Positions 1-10,723 of a stretch of DNA of 64,000 nucleotides are shown one piece after another. The position numbers were made by a program, and so were the translations under genes. This DNA is from Burhinus oedicnemus (taxonomy: Eukaryota > Chordata > Aves > Charadriiformes > Burhinidae). Under the pieces are notes generated by a model that had not been told where the DNA came from, searched no databases, and saw only the letters and a list, made by a program, of their open reading frames with translations. The first letter of the stretch is position 1; every line of letters starts with the position of its first letter. The stretch is from assembly GCA_008921705.1 (NCBI GenBank), contig VFFE01009189.1, positions 1,468,822-1,532,821 on the forward strand, read 5' to 3'.

Positions 1-50
1 ACTTGCTGTCCCTCAGATGAAGTGCCTGGGAGGTACAAGATTATACAGTG

Positions 51-2141
51 TCATAAAATCATAGAATGGTTTAGGTTGGAAGGGACCTTAAAGATCATCT
101 AGTTCCAACTCCCCTGCCATAGGCAAAGATACCTCCTACTAGACCTGGTTGCTCAAAGCCCCATCCAACCTGGCCTTGAACACTTCCAGGGATGGGGCCT
201 CCCCAACTTCCCTGGGCAATCCGTTCCAGTGCCTCACCACACTCACTGTGAATAATTTCTTCCTACTATCTATTCTAAATCTACTGTTTTCCAGTTTAAA
301 ACCATCAAACCCCTCGTCCTATCACTACATGTCCTTGTAAAAAGTCCCTCTCCAGCTTTCTTGCGGGGCCCCTTCAGATACTGGAAGGCTGCTATAAGGT
401 CTCCCCAGAGCCTTCTCTTCTCCAGGCTGAACAACCCCAACTCTCTCACCCTGTCCTCACAGGAGAGGTGCTCTAACCCTCTGATCATCTTCATGGCCCT
501 CCTCTGGACCTGCTCCAACAGGTCCATGTCCTTCTTATGTTGGGGGCTCCAGAGCTGGATGCAGTACTCCAGGTGGTGTCTCATGAGAGCAGAGTAGAGG
601 GGCAGAATCACCTCCCTTGACCTGCTGGCCATGCTTCTTTTGATGCAGCCAACGATATGGTTGGCTTTCTGGGCTGCAAGCTCACATTGCAGGCTCATGT
701 TGAGCTTCTCCTCAGGGCTACTCTCAGTCCATTCTCCACCCAGCCTGTATTTGTGCTTGGGATTGCCCTGACCCAGGTGCAGGACCTTGCACTTGGCTTT
801 GTTGATTTTCATGAGGTTTTCATGGGCCCACCTCTCAAGCCAGTCTGGGTCCCTCTGGATGGCATCCCTTTCCCCCAGCGTGTCAATCGCACAATGCAGC
901 TTGGTGTTATCAACAAATTTGCTGATGGTGCACTCGATCCCACTGTCCATGTCACCAACAAAGATGTTAAGTAATACCAGTCCCAATACCAACCCCTGAG
1001 GAATGCGACCCGTCACTTGGGGTCCACTTGGACCTCCAGCCGTTGACTGCAACTCTCTGAGTGCAGCCATCCAGCCTTATCTACCAAGTGGTCCATCTGT
1101 CAAATTCATGTCTCTCCAATTTACATAAAAGGATGTCATGTGGAACAATGTCAAATGCATTGCACAAGTCCAGGTAGATGATGGCAGTTGCTCTTTCCTG
1201 ATCCAGCAATGCTATAACCCCACTGTAAAAGGCCACCAGATTTTTCAGACAGGATTTGCCCTTAGGGAAGCCATGTTGGCAGTCACCAATCACCTCCTAA
1301 TTGCCCACGTGTCCTCCTAATTGTCCATCTTCTTCTACAGTGTGCAGTTCTTCATTCTCCGAGTCACTGCCTTTGCCTTCTGTGATGTGCAGTGTGGCAA
1401 GAGCCCTCGGTGGTGAAGACCAAGGCAACAAAGTCGTTGAGTACCTCAGCCTTCTCCATGTCCTGGGTGACCAGGTCTCCCTTTTCTTTCTGGAGAGGGC
1501 CCACATTTTCCCTAGTCTTCCTTTTATCACAGACATACGTATAGAAGCTTTTCTCGATGCCCTTGATGCTGCTGGTCAGACTTAATTCTATCAGGGCTTT
1601 AGCTTTCCTAACCAGATCCTTGGCTGCTTGGACAATTTCTCTGTATTCGTCCTAGGCTACCTGTTCTTGCTTCCACCCTCTGTAGGCTTCCTTTTGGTGC
1701 TTGAGTTTGTCCAGGATCTCCTTGATCATCCATACAGGCCTCCTGGCGTTTTTTTCCTGACTTCCTCTTTGTTGGGATGCATCACTCCTGAGCTTGGAGG
1801 AGGTGATCCTTGAATATTAGCCAGCTTTCTTGGGCCCCTCTTCCCTCCAGGGCTTTATCCCATGGTACTCTACCAAGCAGATCCCTGAAGAGACAAAAGT
1901 CTGCTCCCCTAAAGTCCAGGATACTGAGTTTGCTGCGCACCCTCCTCGCTGCACTAAGGCTCTTGAACTCCACCATTTCATGGTCACTGCAGCCAAGGCT
2001 GCGCTTGAGCTTCACATTCCCCACCAGCCCCTCCTTGTTGGTGAGAACAAGGTCCAGCATAGCACCTGTCCTCGTTGGCTCGTCTATCACTTGGAGAAGG
2101 AAGTTACCATCCAAGCATTCCAGGAACCTCCTGGATTGCCA
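51..2141 (-). mobile_element. CR1 non-LTR retrotransposon, 5'-truncated, antisense to GRIA4
   Basis: A 2.1 kb CR1 copy on the - strand. Its 3' end is at 51-80 (read in reverse, AACCATTCTATGATTTTATGA, the typical octamer end). Reading 5' to 3' on the - strand, 2189-1782 gives the end of the endonuclease domain with the conserved SDHEMVEF; further downstream come reverse-transcriptase motif A ([16 protein letters not shown], 1293-1081) and the C-terminal region (1070-270; [27 protein letters not shown]). The catalytic FADD of motif C reads FVDN, and the frame is broken several times, so the copy is dead. ORF1 and the first part of the endonuclease are missing, which is usual for CR1 insertions. 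Confidence 0.95.
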
Positions 2142-3218
2142 TAAATGTACTTTTAGCATATATCTGTATGTATGCTTGGATGTATTCATCTCTATGCATG
2201 CTTGTCGTAAGAAAGGTTATGGGACTTTGACGTTAGTTTGGAGGCATTTAGTAAAGCGGAAAGGGTAATGGTATCTGAGAACTGTGAAAACATGAGCAAA
2301 ACTATCCGACTCCCTTCAAAAACAGGGGTTTTCTTCAGTCCCGCTAAAGTTTCCACTTCTCCTTATCACTTGGAATTTTGATGAGACACCTTTACAGTGT
2401 ATTTCATATGAAGGTTGCAGACTCTGAAATGCAAAGAAGGGAGAAAATGTTGCTGCAGAGTGAGTGTAGCATAAATGGGACCTGACACAGCCTGAATCTT
2501 TGATCATGAACTCCTGTTTTGGAGTAAGCCAAACCTCCTCCCATATGCTCACTGAAAGCACATAACTTACAGGCCATTGTTCCACTTAAGACTTACTTTA
2601 TTTTTAAAATGGTCATTGTTGCAGTATATTGACAGCATTTTCTTGTAGCTTTATGTCCTCCTCAGGAAAGAAGGATTATTAAATACTGTAGATGAAGCTG
2701 CACAGGTACCAGTCTCTACAGGATTAAGGAGAGAAAGACAGAAAGTCTGAACATAAACCACTGTTAGAGCTTGTTTTGGAGGTGTCTCACAACATCGAGA
2801 AAATATTCAAGGTCATAGATGTCAGGGAGGCAAGAAACATAAACTCAAATAATAAAGATAATTTCCTTTATCATCAAACATTCTGAAATCTTCGAGGCAA
2901 AATAGTGATAGAGGAGATGGCTAAACTGCATCCATTATTTCCTCAGTTTTGTTTTGGAACCGTCTGTAATTAATAAAATTATCCTGGTCATTAATAGTAT
3001 AGGTGTCTTAATTCACAGCCTGCATCTTAACGGGTATATTTCAAAGTACGTAGCATTTGGATAGCTAAGTAAACCAAACATGGATTTTTCAGGAACATAT
3101 CATGTGAAATAAAGCAAATTCCCTTCTATTACACTACCGACATTTGTAGACATTGGGAAAAAAGCAGGTGTCTCATTCTACTATGATTTTTTACACAGTT
3201 TGCATGAAATTTTGCTAA
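2142..3218. other. GRIA4: Intronic sequence without recognised features
   Basis: AT-rich intron 3 sequence between the antisense CR1 and the first solo LTR. No repeat family, coding exon or RNA gene was recognised. Confidence 0.6.
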
Positions 3219-3223
3219 ATGAG
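3219..3223. repeat. Left target-site duplication of first solo LTR (ATGAG)
   Basis: ATGAG directly precedes the TG start of the LTR and is repeated exactly at 5101-5105 after its last base. Confidence 0.85.
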
Positions 3224-5100
3224 TGTATTGGGTTTGCATGGCAAGGTTTTGGTAGTGGGGACGCTACAGGAGTGGTTTCTGGGATATGTCCAATACAGCC
3301 AATGCCAGCTGGCTCCAAGACAGACCTGCTGCTGACTGAAGCAGAGTCCATCAGTGATGGTGGTAGTGCCTCTGGGATAGCATAGTTAAGAAGCAGAAAA
3401 AAAGTTGATGCGAAATGGCAACTGCAGCAGTCAGAAGAGAGGAGTGAGAGTATGTGAGAGAAACACTGGGTCGGGGCAATCCCATGCACAAATACAGGCT
3501 GGGCAGAGAATGGATAGAGAGCAGCCCTGAGGAGAAGGACTTGGGCGCATTGCTGGATGAGAAGCTCAACATGAGCTGGCAATATGCACTGGCAGCCCAG
3601 AAGGCCAACTGCATCCTGGGCTGCATCGAAAGAAGCGTGGCCAGCAGGTCAAGGGAGGTGATTCTGCCCCTCTACTCTGCTCTCATGAGACTCCACCTGG
3701 AGTACTGCATCCAGCTCTGGAGCCCCCAACATAAGAAGGACATGGACCTGTTGGAGCAGGTCCAGAGGAGGGCCATGAAGATGATCAGAGGGTTAGAGCA
3801 CCTCTCCTACAAGGACAGGCTGAGAGAGTTGGGGTGAAGAGAAGGCTCTGGGGAGACCTTATAGCAGCCTTCCAGTATCTGAAGGGGGGCTGCAAGAAAT
3901 CTGGAGAGGGACTTTTTACAAGGACATGTAGTGATAGGATGAGGGGTAATGGCTTCAAACTAGAAGAGGGAAGATTTAGATTAGATCTCAGGAAGAAATT
4001 CTTTACTATGAGGGTAGTGAGGCACTGGAACAGGTTGCCCGGGGAAGGTGTGGAGGCTCCATCCCTGGAGGCGTTCAAGGCCAGGTTGGATGGGGCTTTG
4101 AGCAATCAGGTCTAGTGGGAGGTGTCCTTGCCCATGGCAGGGGAGTTGGAACTAGATGGTCTTTAAGGTCCCTTCCAACCTAAACCATTCTATGATTCTG
4201 TGAAACAATTTTGCAAACAACAAGGTCAGTGAAGAAGGAGGGAGAGGAGGTGCTCCAGGTGCTGGAGCAGAGATTCCCCTGCAGCCCATGGTGAAGACCA
4301 TGGTGAAGCAGGCTGTCCCTCCGTAGCCCATGGTGGTCTATGGTGGAGCAGATATCCACCTGCAGCCTGTGGAAGACCTCACGCCAGAGCAGGTGGATGT
4401 GCCTGAAGGAGGCTGTGACCCTGTGCAGAGCTTGCACTTGAGCAGGCTCCTGGCAGGATCTGTGACCCTGTGGAGACAGAAGAACCCGTGCTGGATGCTG
4501 GAGCAGGTTTGCTGGCAGGACTTGTGACCCCATGGAAGGGACCCATGCTGGAGCAGTCTGTTCCTGAAAGACTGCACCGTGTGGAAAGGACCCACACTGG
4601 GGCAGTTTCTGAAGAACTGCAGCCCGTGGGAAGGACTCATGTTGGAGAAGTTCATGAAGGACTGTGCCCCCTGGGAGGGACCCCATGCTGAAGCACGGGA
4701 AGAGTGTGAGGACGAAGGTGTGGCAGAGACAATGGGTGATAAACTGACCGCAACCCCCATTTCCCGTCTCCCTGTGCTGCTGGGGGGAGGAGGTAAAGAA
4801 AATTGAGAGTAAAGTTAAGCCCAGAAGAAGAAAGGGGGTGGGGGGAAGGTGTTTTAAGATTCAGTTTTATTTCTCATTCTCCTACTTTGATTCTGATTGG
4901 TGATAAATTAAATTGATTTCCCCAAGTTGAGTTTGTTTTGCCCATTGGTGCAATTGGTAATTGGTGAGTGATCTCTCCCTGTCCTTATCTCGACCCACAA
5001 ACCTTTCGTGGTATTTTTCTCCCCGCCCATCCAGTTGAGGAGGGGACTAATGGAGCAACTTGGTGGACACCTGGCATCCCGCCAAGGTCAACCCACCACG
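3224..5100 (+). mobile_element. Solo LTR of an avian endogenous retrovirus, split by a CR1
   Basis: The element starts TGTATTGGGTTTGCATGGCA and ends GGTCAACCCACCACG. It is flanked by a perfect 5-base target-site duplication ATGAG (3219-3223 and 5101-5105), which marks a complete solo LTR of about 1.14 kb once the nested CR1 (3465-4201) is discounted. The expected terminal CA reads CG here. Between 4220 and 4720 it contains degenerate repeats of a roughly 35-45 base unit (GGAGCAG ... CCCGTGG), which produce long chance ORFs on both strands. No viral coding sequence remains. The 5-base duplication suggests an ERVL-type integrase. I recognise this LTR as a common bird family but cannot verify its database name. 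Confidence 0.88.
3465..4201 (+). mobile_element. CR1 3' fragment nested in the solo LTR
   Basis: A 0.74 kb CR1 copy in sense orientation interrupts the LTR. It encodes the end of ORF2: an open stretch at 3454-3837 reads [20 protein letters not shown] and [20 protein letters not shown]; a short deletion after RLRELG then shifts the frame, and the conserved [20 protein letters not shown] segment follows from about 3940. The 3' end is ACCATTCTATGATTCTGTGA. GAAAC occurs on both sides (3460-3464 and 4202-4206), a possible short target duplication or chance microhomology. Because it sits inside the LTR, it inserted later. Confidence 0.95.
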
Positions 5101-5105
5101 ATGAG
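5101..5105. repeat. Right target-site duplication of first solo LTR (ATGAG)
   Basis: Exact match to 3219-3223; it defines the right boundary of the LTR. Confidence 0.85.
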
Positions 5106-5224
5106 CTAAAGAAATTTTGTCTTGATGAAATTTCTACAAGATATGTAAAACACTGGTCACACACTTGAACTCAGAAAGACGTATATGAGGTTCATTGTCA
5201 AATAAGGGGATATTAAGTAGTGAT

Positions 5225-5770
5225 CCATTCTAGCTGAAGTTTTTCCCAGTCTCTGTGTTAATGTCTTGGATGAAGAAATATAGAATACATTTGTTAAACT
5301 TGCAGATGATAAAAAACTGAAAGGACTGTGTGTACTTTGGAATATGTTTTTAAATACATCACATTTTCACCAGTGCGCTTCACGAAAGACTTGAATCAAT
5401 TGCAACATATCCAGAGGAAAGCAAGGAAAATTGTCAGAACGTAGACTGAAACATGTTCCACAAGGAAAACCTGAAAGAATCATGTTTCAGCAAGAGAAGT
5501 GCAGACAGAAAAGGAAGGAAACAGCAGTCTTCAGTTATGTAAAGGATTTCTTTAAAGAAGAAGGGAACAAACTGTTCTCCAGGTCTACTAGAGATAGGAC
5601 AAGAATGAGTGGCTTTAAATTGTGCCAGGGGAGACTTAGGTTAGAATTTAGGAAACATCTCCTAATGATAAGGATAATTAAGCAATGAATATATTACCTA
5701 GGAAGTTACAGAATCCTCTTTAGAGATTTTTAAGGACAAAGAAAGGTATCTGTCTAGAATGATTTAAGTG
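5225..5770 (+). mobile_element. Ancient, strongly diverged CR1/L3-like LINE relic
   Basis: A much older LINE fragment than the others. AACTTGCAGATGATAAAAAA around 5297 still reads like reverse-transcriptase motif C (LADDKKL for FADDTKL). The 5431-5688 ORF includes VKDFFKEEGNKLFSRSTRDR and GFKLCQGRLRLEFRKHLL, which align by eye with the CR1 C-terminal segment ([10 protein letters not shown] ... [18 protein letters not shown]). CCTAGGAAGTTACAGAATCC and TTAGAGATTTTTAAGGACAA match the usual 3' part. Internal deletions are evident. Boundaries are approximate. Confidence 0.75.
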
Positions 5771-8700
5771 TAATTTATCTCTCTTGGGGGATGGAAGGAT
5801 AGAGAGGAGTAGATGGGATTATTTCTTGAGCTCCCTGTTTTATTTTCCAATCTATGTGTCATTCCTTTGAATGAGACCCAAGAAGGACTCAGAACACACC
5901 TGTAGTTCTAGCTTTCACTCTGTCATCTAAATTGACCAGTTTGTATGTACTTTTTGTTGAATGTACTCACTCCAACTCCAAATGCAGAGAAAATTTGGCA
6001 TGCAAATGAGTTATCATATGTCAAAGGTTATATGATAGAGCTTATAAATCTTACTGGTTGTGTTTGAGTTCTGGAAGCTGTATACTGACCAAAAATTTAA
6101 AGCAAAAGAGTATGTTAATAAAAAGGTATTAATCATAATGAGGAAAAATAAAATAAGCTTGAGTCTGAGTGTTTGTAGTTATCGGTTGAATGTACAATCA
6201 TGCATCACTCATATTGTAAATTTCTTGTACGGTTTTAATCACTGTAGTGTCTGGATTCATCTTCCCAAGATTTGGCTAGATAAATGGTTGGTATTTTCAC
6301 TAAGCCTCATGTCTAGACTCCTTCAGTATTCATAGGAGAAAAAGAAAAGCACCTCTGAGATAGATATCTAAGACCAAAAAAGAGCTTTTTTATGGGATAT
6401 CTGTCTCTCCTTTGAAAGCTTGAATGATTAACTTAGACAACTACCTTATAGACAGCTAGAGTTAAGTGACATGAATCCAATCCTGAATGTCAAATATATT
6501 GGCTTATCCATACCAAATGATTTGATCATTTATTCTTCACTTCTGCTGTGTGTTGGATTTATAACAAATTTATTTCTTCTACTGATCCTAATATGAATTC
6601 CAATAGATGGAAGTAGCTTTCATAAAATAGCTTCAGCATTTCAGTGTCTGTGGCTGTTGGGATCATAACTAATCTTGGGAATGAGACCAATTCCCCTTTG
6701 AAAGTTAATTGGACCAGAAAGAGAAGAAAATGAATTTGCATTTAAGTAATGTGTAGTATATGATGCCCATCTTTGGAAAAGACCCATGTTATCAGAGATG
6801 TTTTCTGCTCCTAGAGCCGTAACAAATACATTGCATATGCTGTTTCCAAGTATATTAACCTGTTAACTTCTGTCATTCAGTATTGTCAGTCTGCTAGCCA
6901 TGGTAAGATACAACAATAATATGTAAATATTGCATCCTCTTCATCACAGAAAATTAATATGTTACTTCCTGCACAATAGTTCCAAAATAAGAATTATGAG
7001 TGGGGGTGCTACTGTTTGCAGAAAGCAGCCACTTTGCTCTATGTCTCCTGGTAGGCAATCAGGAATGATTGCCTGTGCTTAGAGGGGCGGGGGGAAAAGG
7101 TTTCCCAGAATGAAAAGGCTGCCGGAAGATGAAAGCTGTTGAAATTTAATTATAACAGTGTAATTGATCACTGAAATATTTCTGGTGAAAGCAAGCAAGC
7201 AAGCAAGAAGAAAAAGAAAAAAAGGAAAAAAAGAAAAGGAAAAAAGCCAACCGTGTGCATTCCAGCAGAAAAATAAGTCAGGAAAATTCTCCTCTATCTC
7301 TTCAGTTTATTCTGAACACACTGAAAAGATACAGATAGCAGATTTTACTTTTCATTTAAATGGAAATTAATGAAATTAAGTCATTGACTGCTGAAATGGA
7401 ATCGGATAGGGGAAAGCCTAGCTGGTACAGCAGAAGACAAATAAAAAAACTGAAAGGCCACTAAACTTTTAAAATCAAAAAGATTACTCATGATTTCAGT
7501 TACTTGTGTGGAAGGTGGTTGTGTATAGGCGCCAATTACAGCAATGTTGCAGTGACTGGGAGGAATCCTGGACTCGCAAACTCCTGCACTTACAATATGT
7601 TCCTAAATACCAAAATTGGTCAAGTGTTTTACACACTTCGGCCTCCGGAAGATATCTGAGTCTCTCTGAAGAAGTACTAATCTCTCTCTAAGCAGATATA
7701 AGACCAGGTGCACATCTGACATTGTTTTTGTGTGGCTGATGCATTTTGCAATAGAAAAATGCCTATAGAATGTGGAATGAGGGAAGCAGGGTTAAAAAAA
7801 TCTGAGATTTTGTTTGTAAGGTACTTAGCTGTAGTATCAACCCCAATTTGTAGATTTTCTGCTGTAGGCATCTCCAGCTCTGATTTTACAGGAAACGATG
7901 TGGGTTTTTTTTCTTCTTTTTGGGAAAAAAAACAGCAGTATGTTAGATCATCACAATTCCACCTGACCAGAGAACAAAAAAGCAAGGAGTGAAGGGATCA
8001 AGAAAACAAAATCTTTGCAGACTTTCCCTGTCTCTCATTTGGTTCCAGTATATTGAGGTGGAATTGGTATTACTGGTCCTTAAGCAGTTGTCAATACTAT
8101 CTACACATAAGCAATGACGTACAAAAAGCAGACTTCTAATTGAGAAAAATTGCCCAGAATCATAGTCCCATAAAGAGGAAAAAGAAGCCATTCTTGCATG
8201 TAGCGTCCTTCTGTTTGGGAAGGACTTCATCTGTGTTTCCAGGCAGTTGTATTGGTGTTTTATCTTGTTCCTAGATTTGCTAATTTAAAAACAAAAAGAA
8301 AAAACAAACTCCAGGAAGGACCAGGAGCTTGTTGATACAGACTTCCAGGCTTGAACTAGTTATCTTTGGGCACAGTAATTTGTATTTTCTGATAAATGAG
8401 TTATCTGCATTTCAAGGTTGAATAGTTGGTAAGGAAGGGTTACTATACATTTGTAAGAACTTACCTTACTTTTATTTATTAGCATAGTCCTAAACATTTT
8501 TTTTAATAATGTTGTTTTGAAAAACATTGATTGTGTAGCTCAGCTGATATGAGTTAGCCTGAATTTTTTTAGCTTTCCACAATACATGGGACAGAATGTA
8601 TTCCAGAAAATGAATCACTCGTCTGTAGCATAACAGAGGATTAACAGCAGATAACCAGAAAATAAATACTTTTTCGACAACAGCTGTAAGATTCATGTCT

Positions 8701-9986
8701 GCTATCTTTACTTGGGCAAACATCTTTCTGAAGTTTAAGAATTTCGTCTAAATAGAGATGCTGCACTCAGTTTCTGAGAATTACCCCAGGTTAGTTTCAG
8801 GGTTTTTGCCTTACAAAGTGTTTGCAGCACTACATACAACTAATTTTTTTCCCTGTCAGCTGTAGCCAATTATTTTGGACAAATAAGCATTCTCCTTGGC
8901 ATGTCTAATTTTTATGCCAACTGAGCCTGTGAATGCCTTTATTCATTCTGCGTAAACTCCACCCTTGACAGTCTGTTATATTAAAAATTGTTCCTGCAGA
9001 CTGAATAGATGACTATGCCACTGATTACTTGCACAGGGATTCTGAACTCTTCTGATGGAGATGTTGCACCATATCCAGTTAGTACCATTTAGCTGTATTA
9101 TGCTATATGTGAAAGACATGCTAACATGAAAACCCACATCTGAGTGCCAGCTACTGACAAGAAGCTACAGAAGCTTCAAATGCCTAAATGAAGGCAATTG
9201 CTAATGAAAAGTGGCAAGTCAAACCTTGATCCAAGGTAAAAGCAAAGTTTTTCTATGTGTTTGTCTGATATTTGTCATGCTTTATGCTGGGATAAATCCC
9301 CAGTTTGATCAAAACACATCTCAGTAAAGTTGTCCAAGCGAAATAAGAAAGGAATGAGGGGATGTCAATTGCTATTTCAAACACCATTCATTCTGAATCA
9401 AAGAAAATGTTAATTTGTGTCAGGAAGCTGAATTAAGTAAATGTTCACTGCCTTTGTAGCAAAGATCAAGTCAAAGTTACAGTGTAAATGAAGCAGGAAC
9501 CCCTGTAACACTGGAGTAGTTTTAATGTATGTCTATATATGGAAATGAATAGGAAATGAAGCAAGAAATACAGTGTTTGGGAAAGAATCTTGTCATGATT
9601 TGCAGAGATAATTACAGGCAAAAAGGAGATTGAATATAGCAACAGGAAAAGCAGAATAATTATGCAGCAATTAACAGGAAAGCTGTATGGTTCTTTGAAA
9701 AAAATAACAGTCATTGGGTTAAAAATATATGCTGAGTACAGAAATGTTTTAGTACTCAATACATCAAGTACTTGAATTCATTTCCTAACATAAAATACTG
9801 TTTCATAAAATAAATGTCTCATTTATACGATAAAATATGTTATGCATTTTATATATTCATTTTAATTGTTTGTATTTTTATCTTAAGTATGACATCTGAA
9901 TTGGAGAAAAAAACTAATAAATGTTCAGTTCAGAGTGCGGGTGCATACTGTCATACTGATAAGAAGATTTTAAGTTAATATTTCAA
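5771..9986. other. GRIA4: Intronic sequence, no gene recognised
   Basis: Unique AT-rich intron 3 sequence. The only structure noticed is the purine-rich tract at 7188-7246. ORFs such as 6060-6335, 7732-7992 and 9466-9759 show no known domain, start context or splice signals and look like chance frames. Confidence 0.6.
7188..7246 (+). repeat. GCAA repeat and purine-rich tract
   Basis: A short (GCAA)n run at 7191-7206 leads into a nearly pure A/G tract of about 40 bases. It is a simple low-complexity sequence. Confidence 0.85.
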
Positions 9987-9991
9987 GAACT
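9987..9991. repeat. Left target-site duplication of second solo LTR (GAACT)
   Basis: Exact copy of 10719-10723, directly before the TG start of the LTR. Confidence 0.85.
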
Positions 9992-10718
9992 TGTCCTGGT
10001 TTGAGGTAAAACAGGACCAATTTTGTTCCGTAACTTTACTTTTTAGCTAGGCCTCTTCCAGCTGCTGAAATTACCAGCACGTTGTGCAGAAACTGTTCAC
10101 TCTCAGAGTGACCAGACCCATGTTTATAGCTGATGCCAAGGACTGGGAGGCAGAAAGGCTCTTGCTTAGCCTTATTGCTATAACAACCAAGGCCAGACAA
10201 CTTTGTTACTTGCCCCGTTGGAGGGTCGGAAGCGGAAAAGCGTAGAGGGGTCACACCTGTGGGGAGGAGCGGACAGGACAGGTGACCCACAACTGACCAA
10301 CAGGGTGTTCCATCCCGTCTGCCTCATGCTCAGTATAAAAGCTGAGGGATCAAAGGGTCAGTCCTCTTTTTTCAATGGTTGGCTCCAAGGAGGACTCTGT
10401 CTCTGCGTCTGCCTTTGATCCTGATCCTGAATCCAGATCCGGAATCCAGTTCCTGTCCCTCACTGAGTCCAGTCTGGGACTTCCCTAGTGCCTGCTGGTG
10501 ACATGATTGTCATCCTGGGAGCTCGATACTGTTTTTTTATATATTTCATTATTTTTCTTTTTATTATTTTATTATTAATATTTCATTAGTTTAGTTCCTT
10601 CTAAACTCTTAAGTCTCTCTTTTTCTCTCTCTTTCTTGCCTCCCTTTGGGAATGGAGCAAGAGAGAGAGAGCATCTGTCATTCCACCGGATTGGGCCAAT
10701 TTGGCCCAAACCACAACA
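9992..10718 (+). mobile_element. Second solo LTR of an avian endogenous retrovirus
   Basis: The 727-base element starts TGTCCTGGTTTGAGGTAAAA and ends TTTGGCCCAAACCACAACA. It is flanked by a perfect 5-base target-site duplication GAACT (9987-9991 and 10719-10723), with the standard TG...CA ends. A good TATA box, TATAAAA, lies at 10334-10340, so transcription would have run on the + strand, the same direction as GRIA4. The 3' half has long T-rich and CT-rich stretches (10530-10650). No internal viral genes remain. The duplication length suggests an ERVL-like group, but the family name cannot be confirmed here. Confidence 0.88.
10334..10340 (+). promoter_or_regulatory. TATA box of the second solo LTR
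   Basis: TATAAAA sits near the middle of the LTR, where an LTR promoter is expected. Whether it is active is unknown. Confidence 0.5.
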
Positions 10719-10723
10719 GAACT
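10719..10723. repeat. Right target-site duplication of second solo LTR (GAACT)
   Basis: Exact copy of 9987-9991, directly after the CA end of the LTR. Confidence 0.85.

Noticed and set aside
270..1070. 266-codon open frame on the - strand, the longest in the window
   Set aside because: It is CR1 ORF2 (reverse transcriptase C-terminal part) with a damaged FADD motif, not a host gene.
4180..4760. Overlapping ORFs of 140-168 codons on the - strand and others on the + strand
   Set aside because: They arise from the degenerate GC-rich repeats of the solo LTR and have no recognisable domain.
5995..6010. ATGCAAAT octamer-like motif
   Set aside because: An eight-base motif also occurs elsewhere in the window and is expected by chance in AT-rich DNA.
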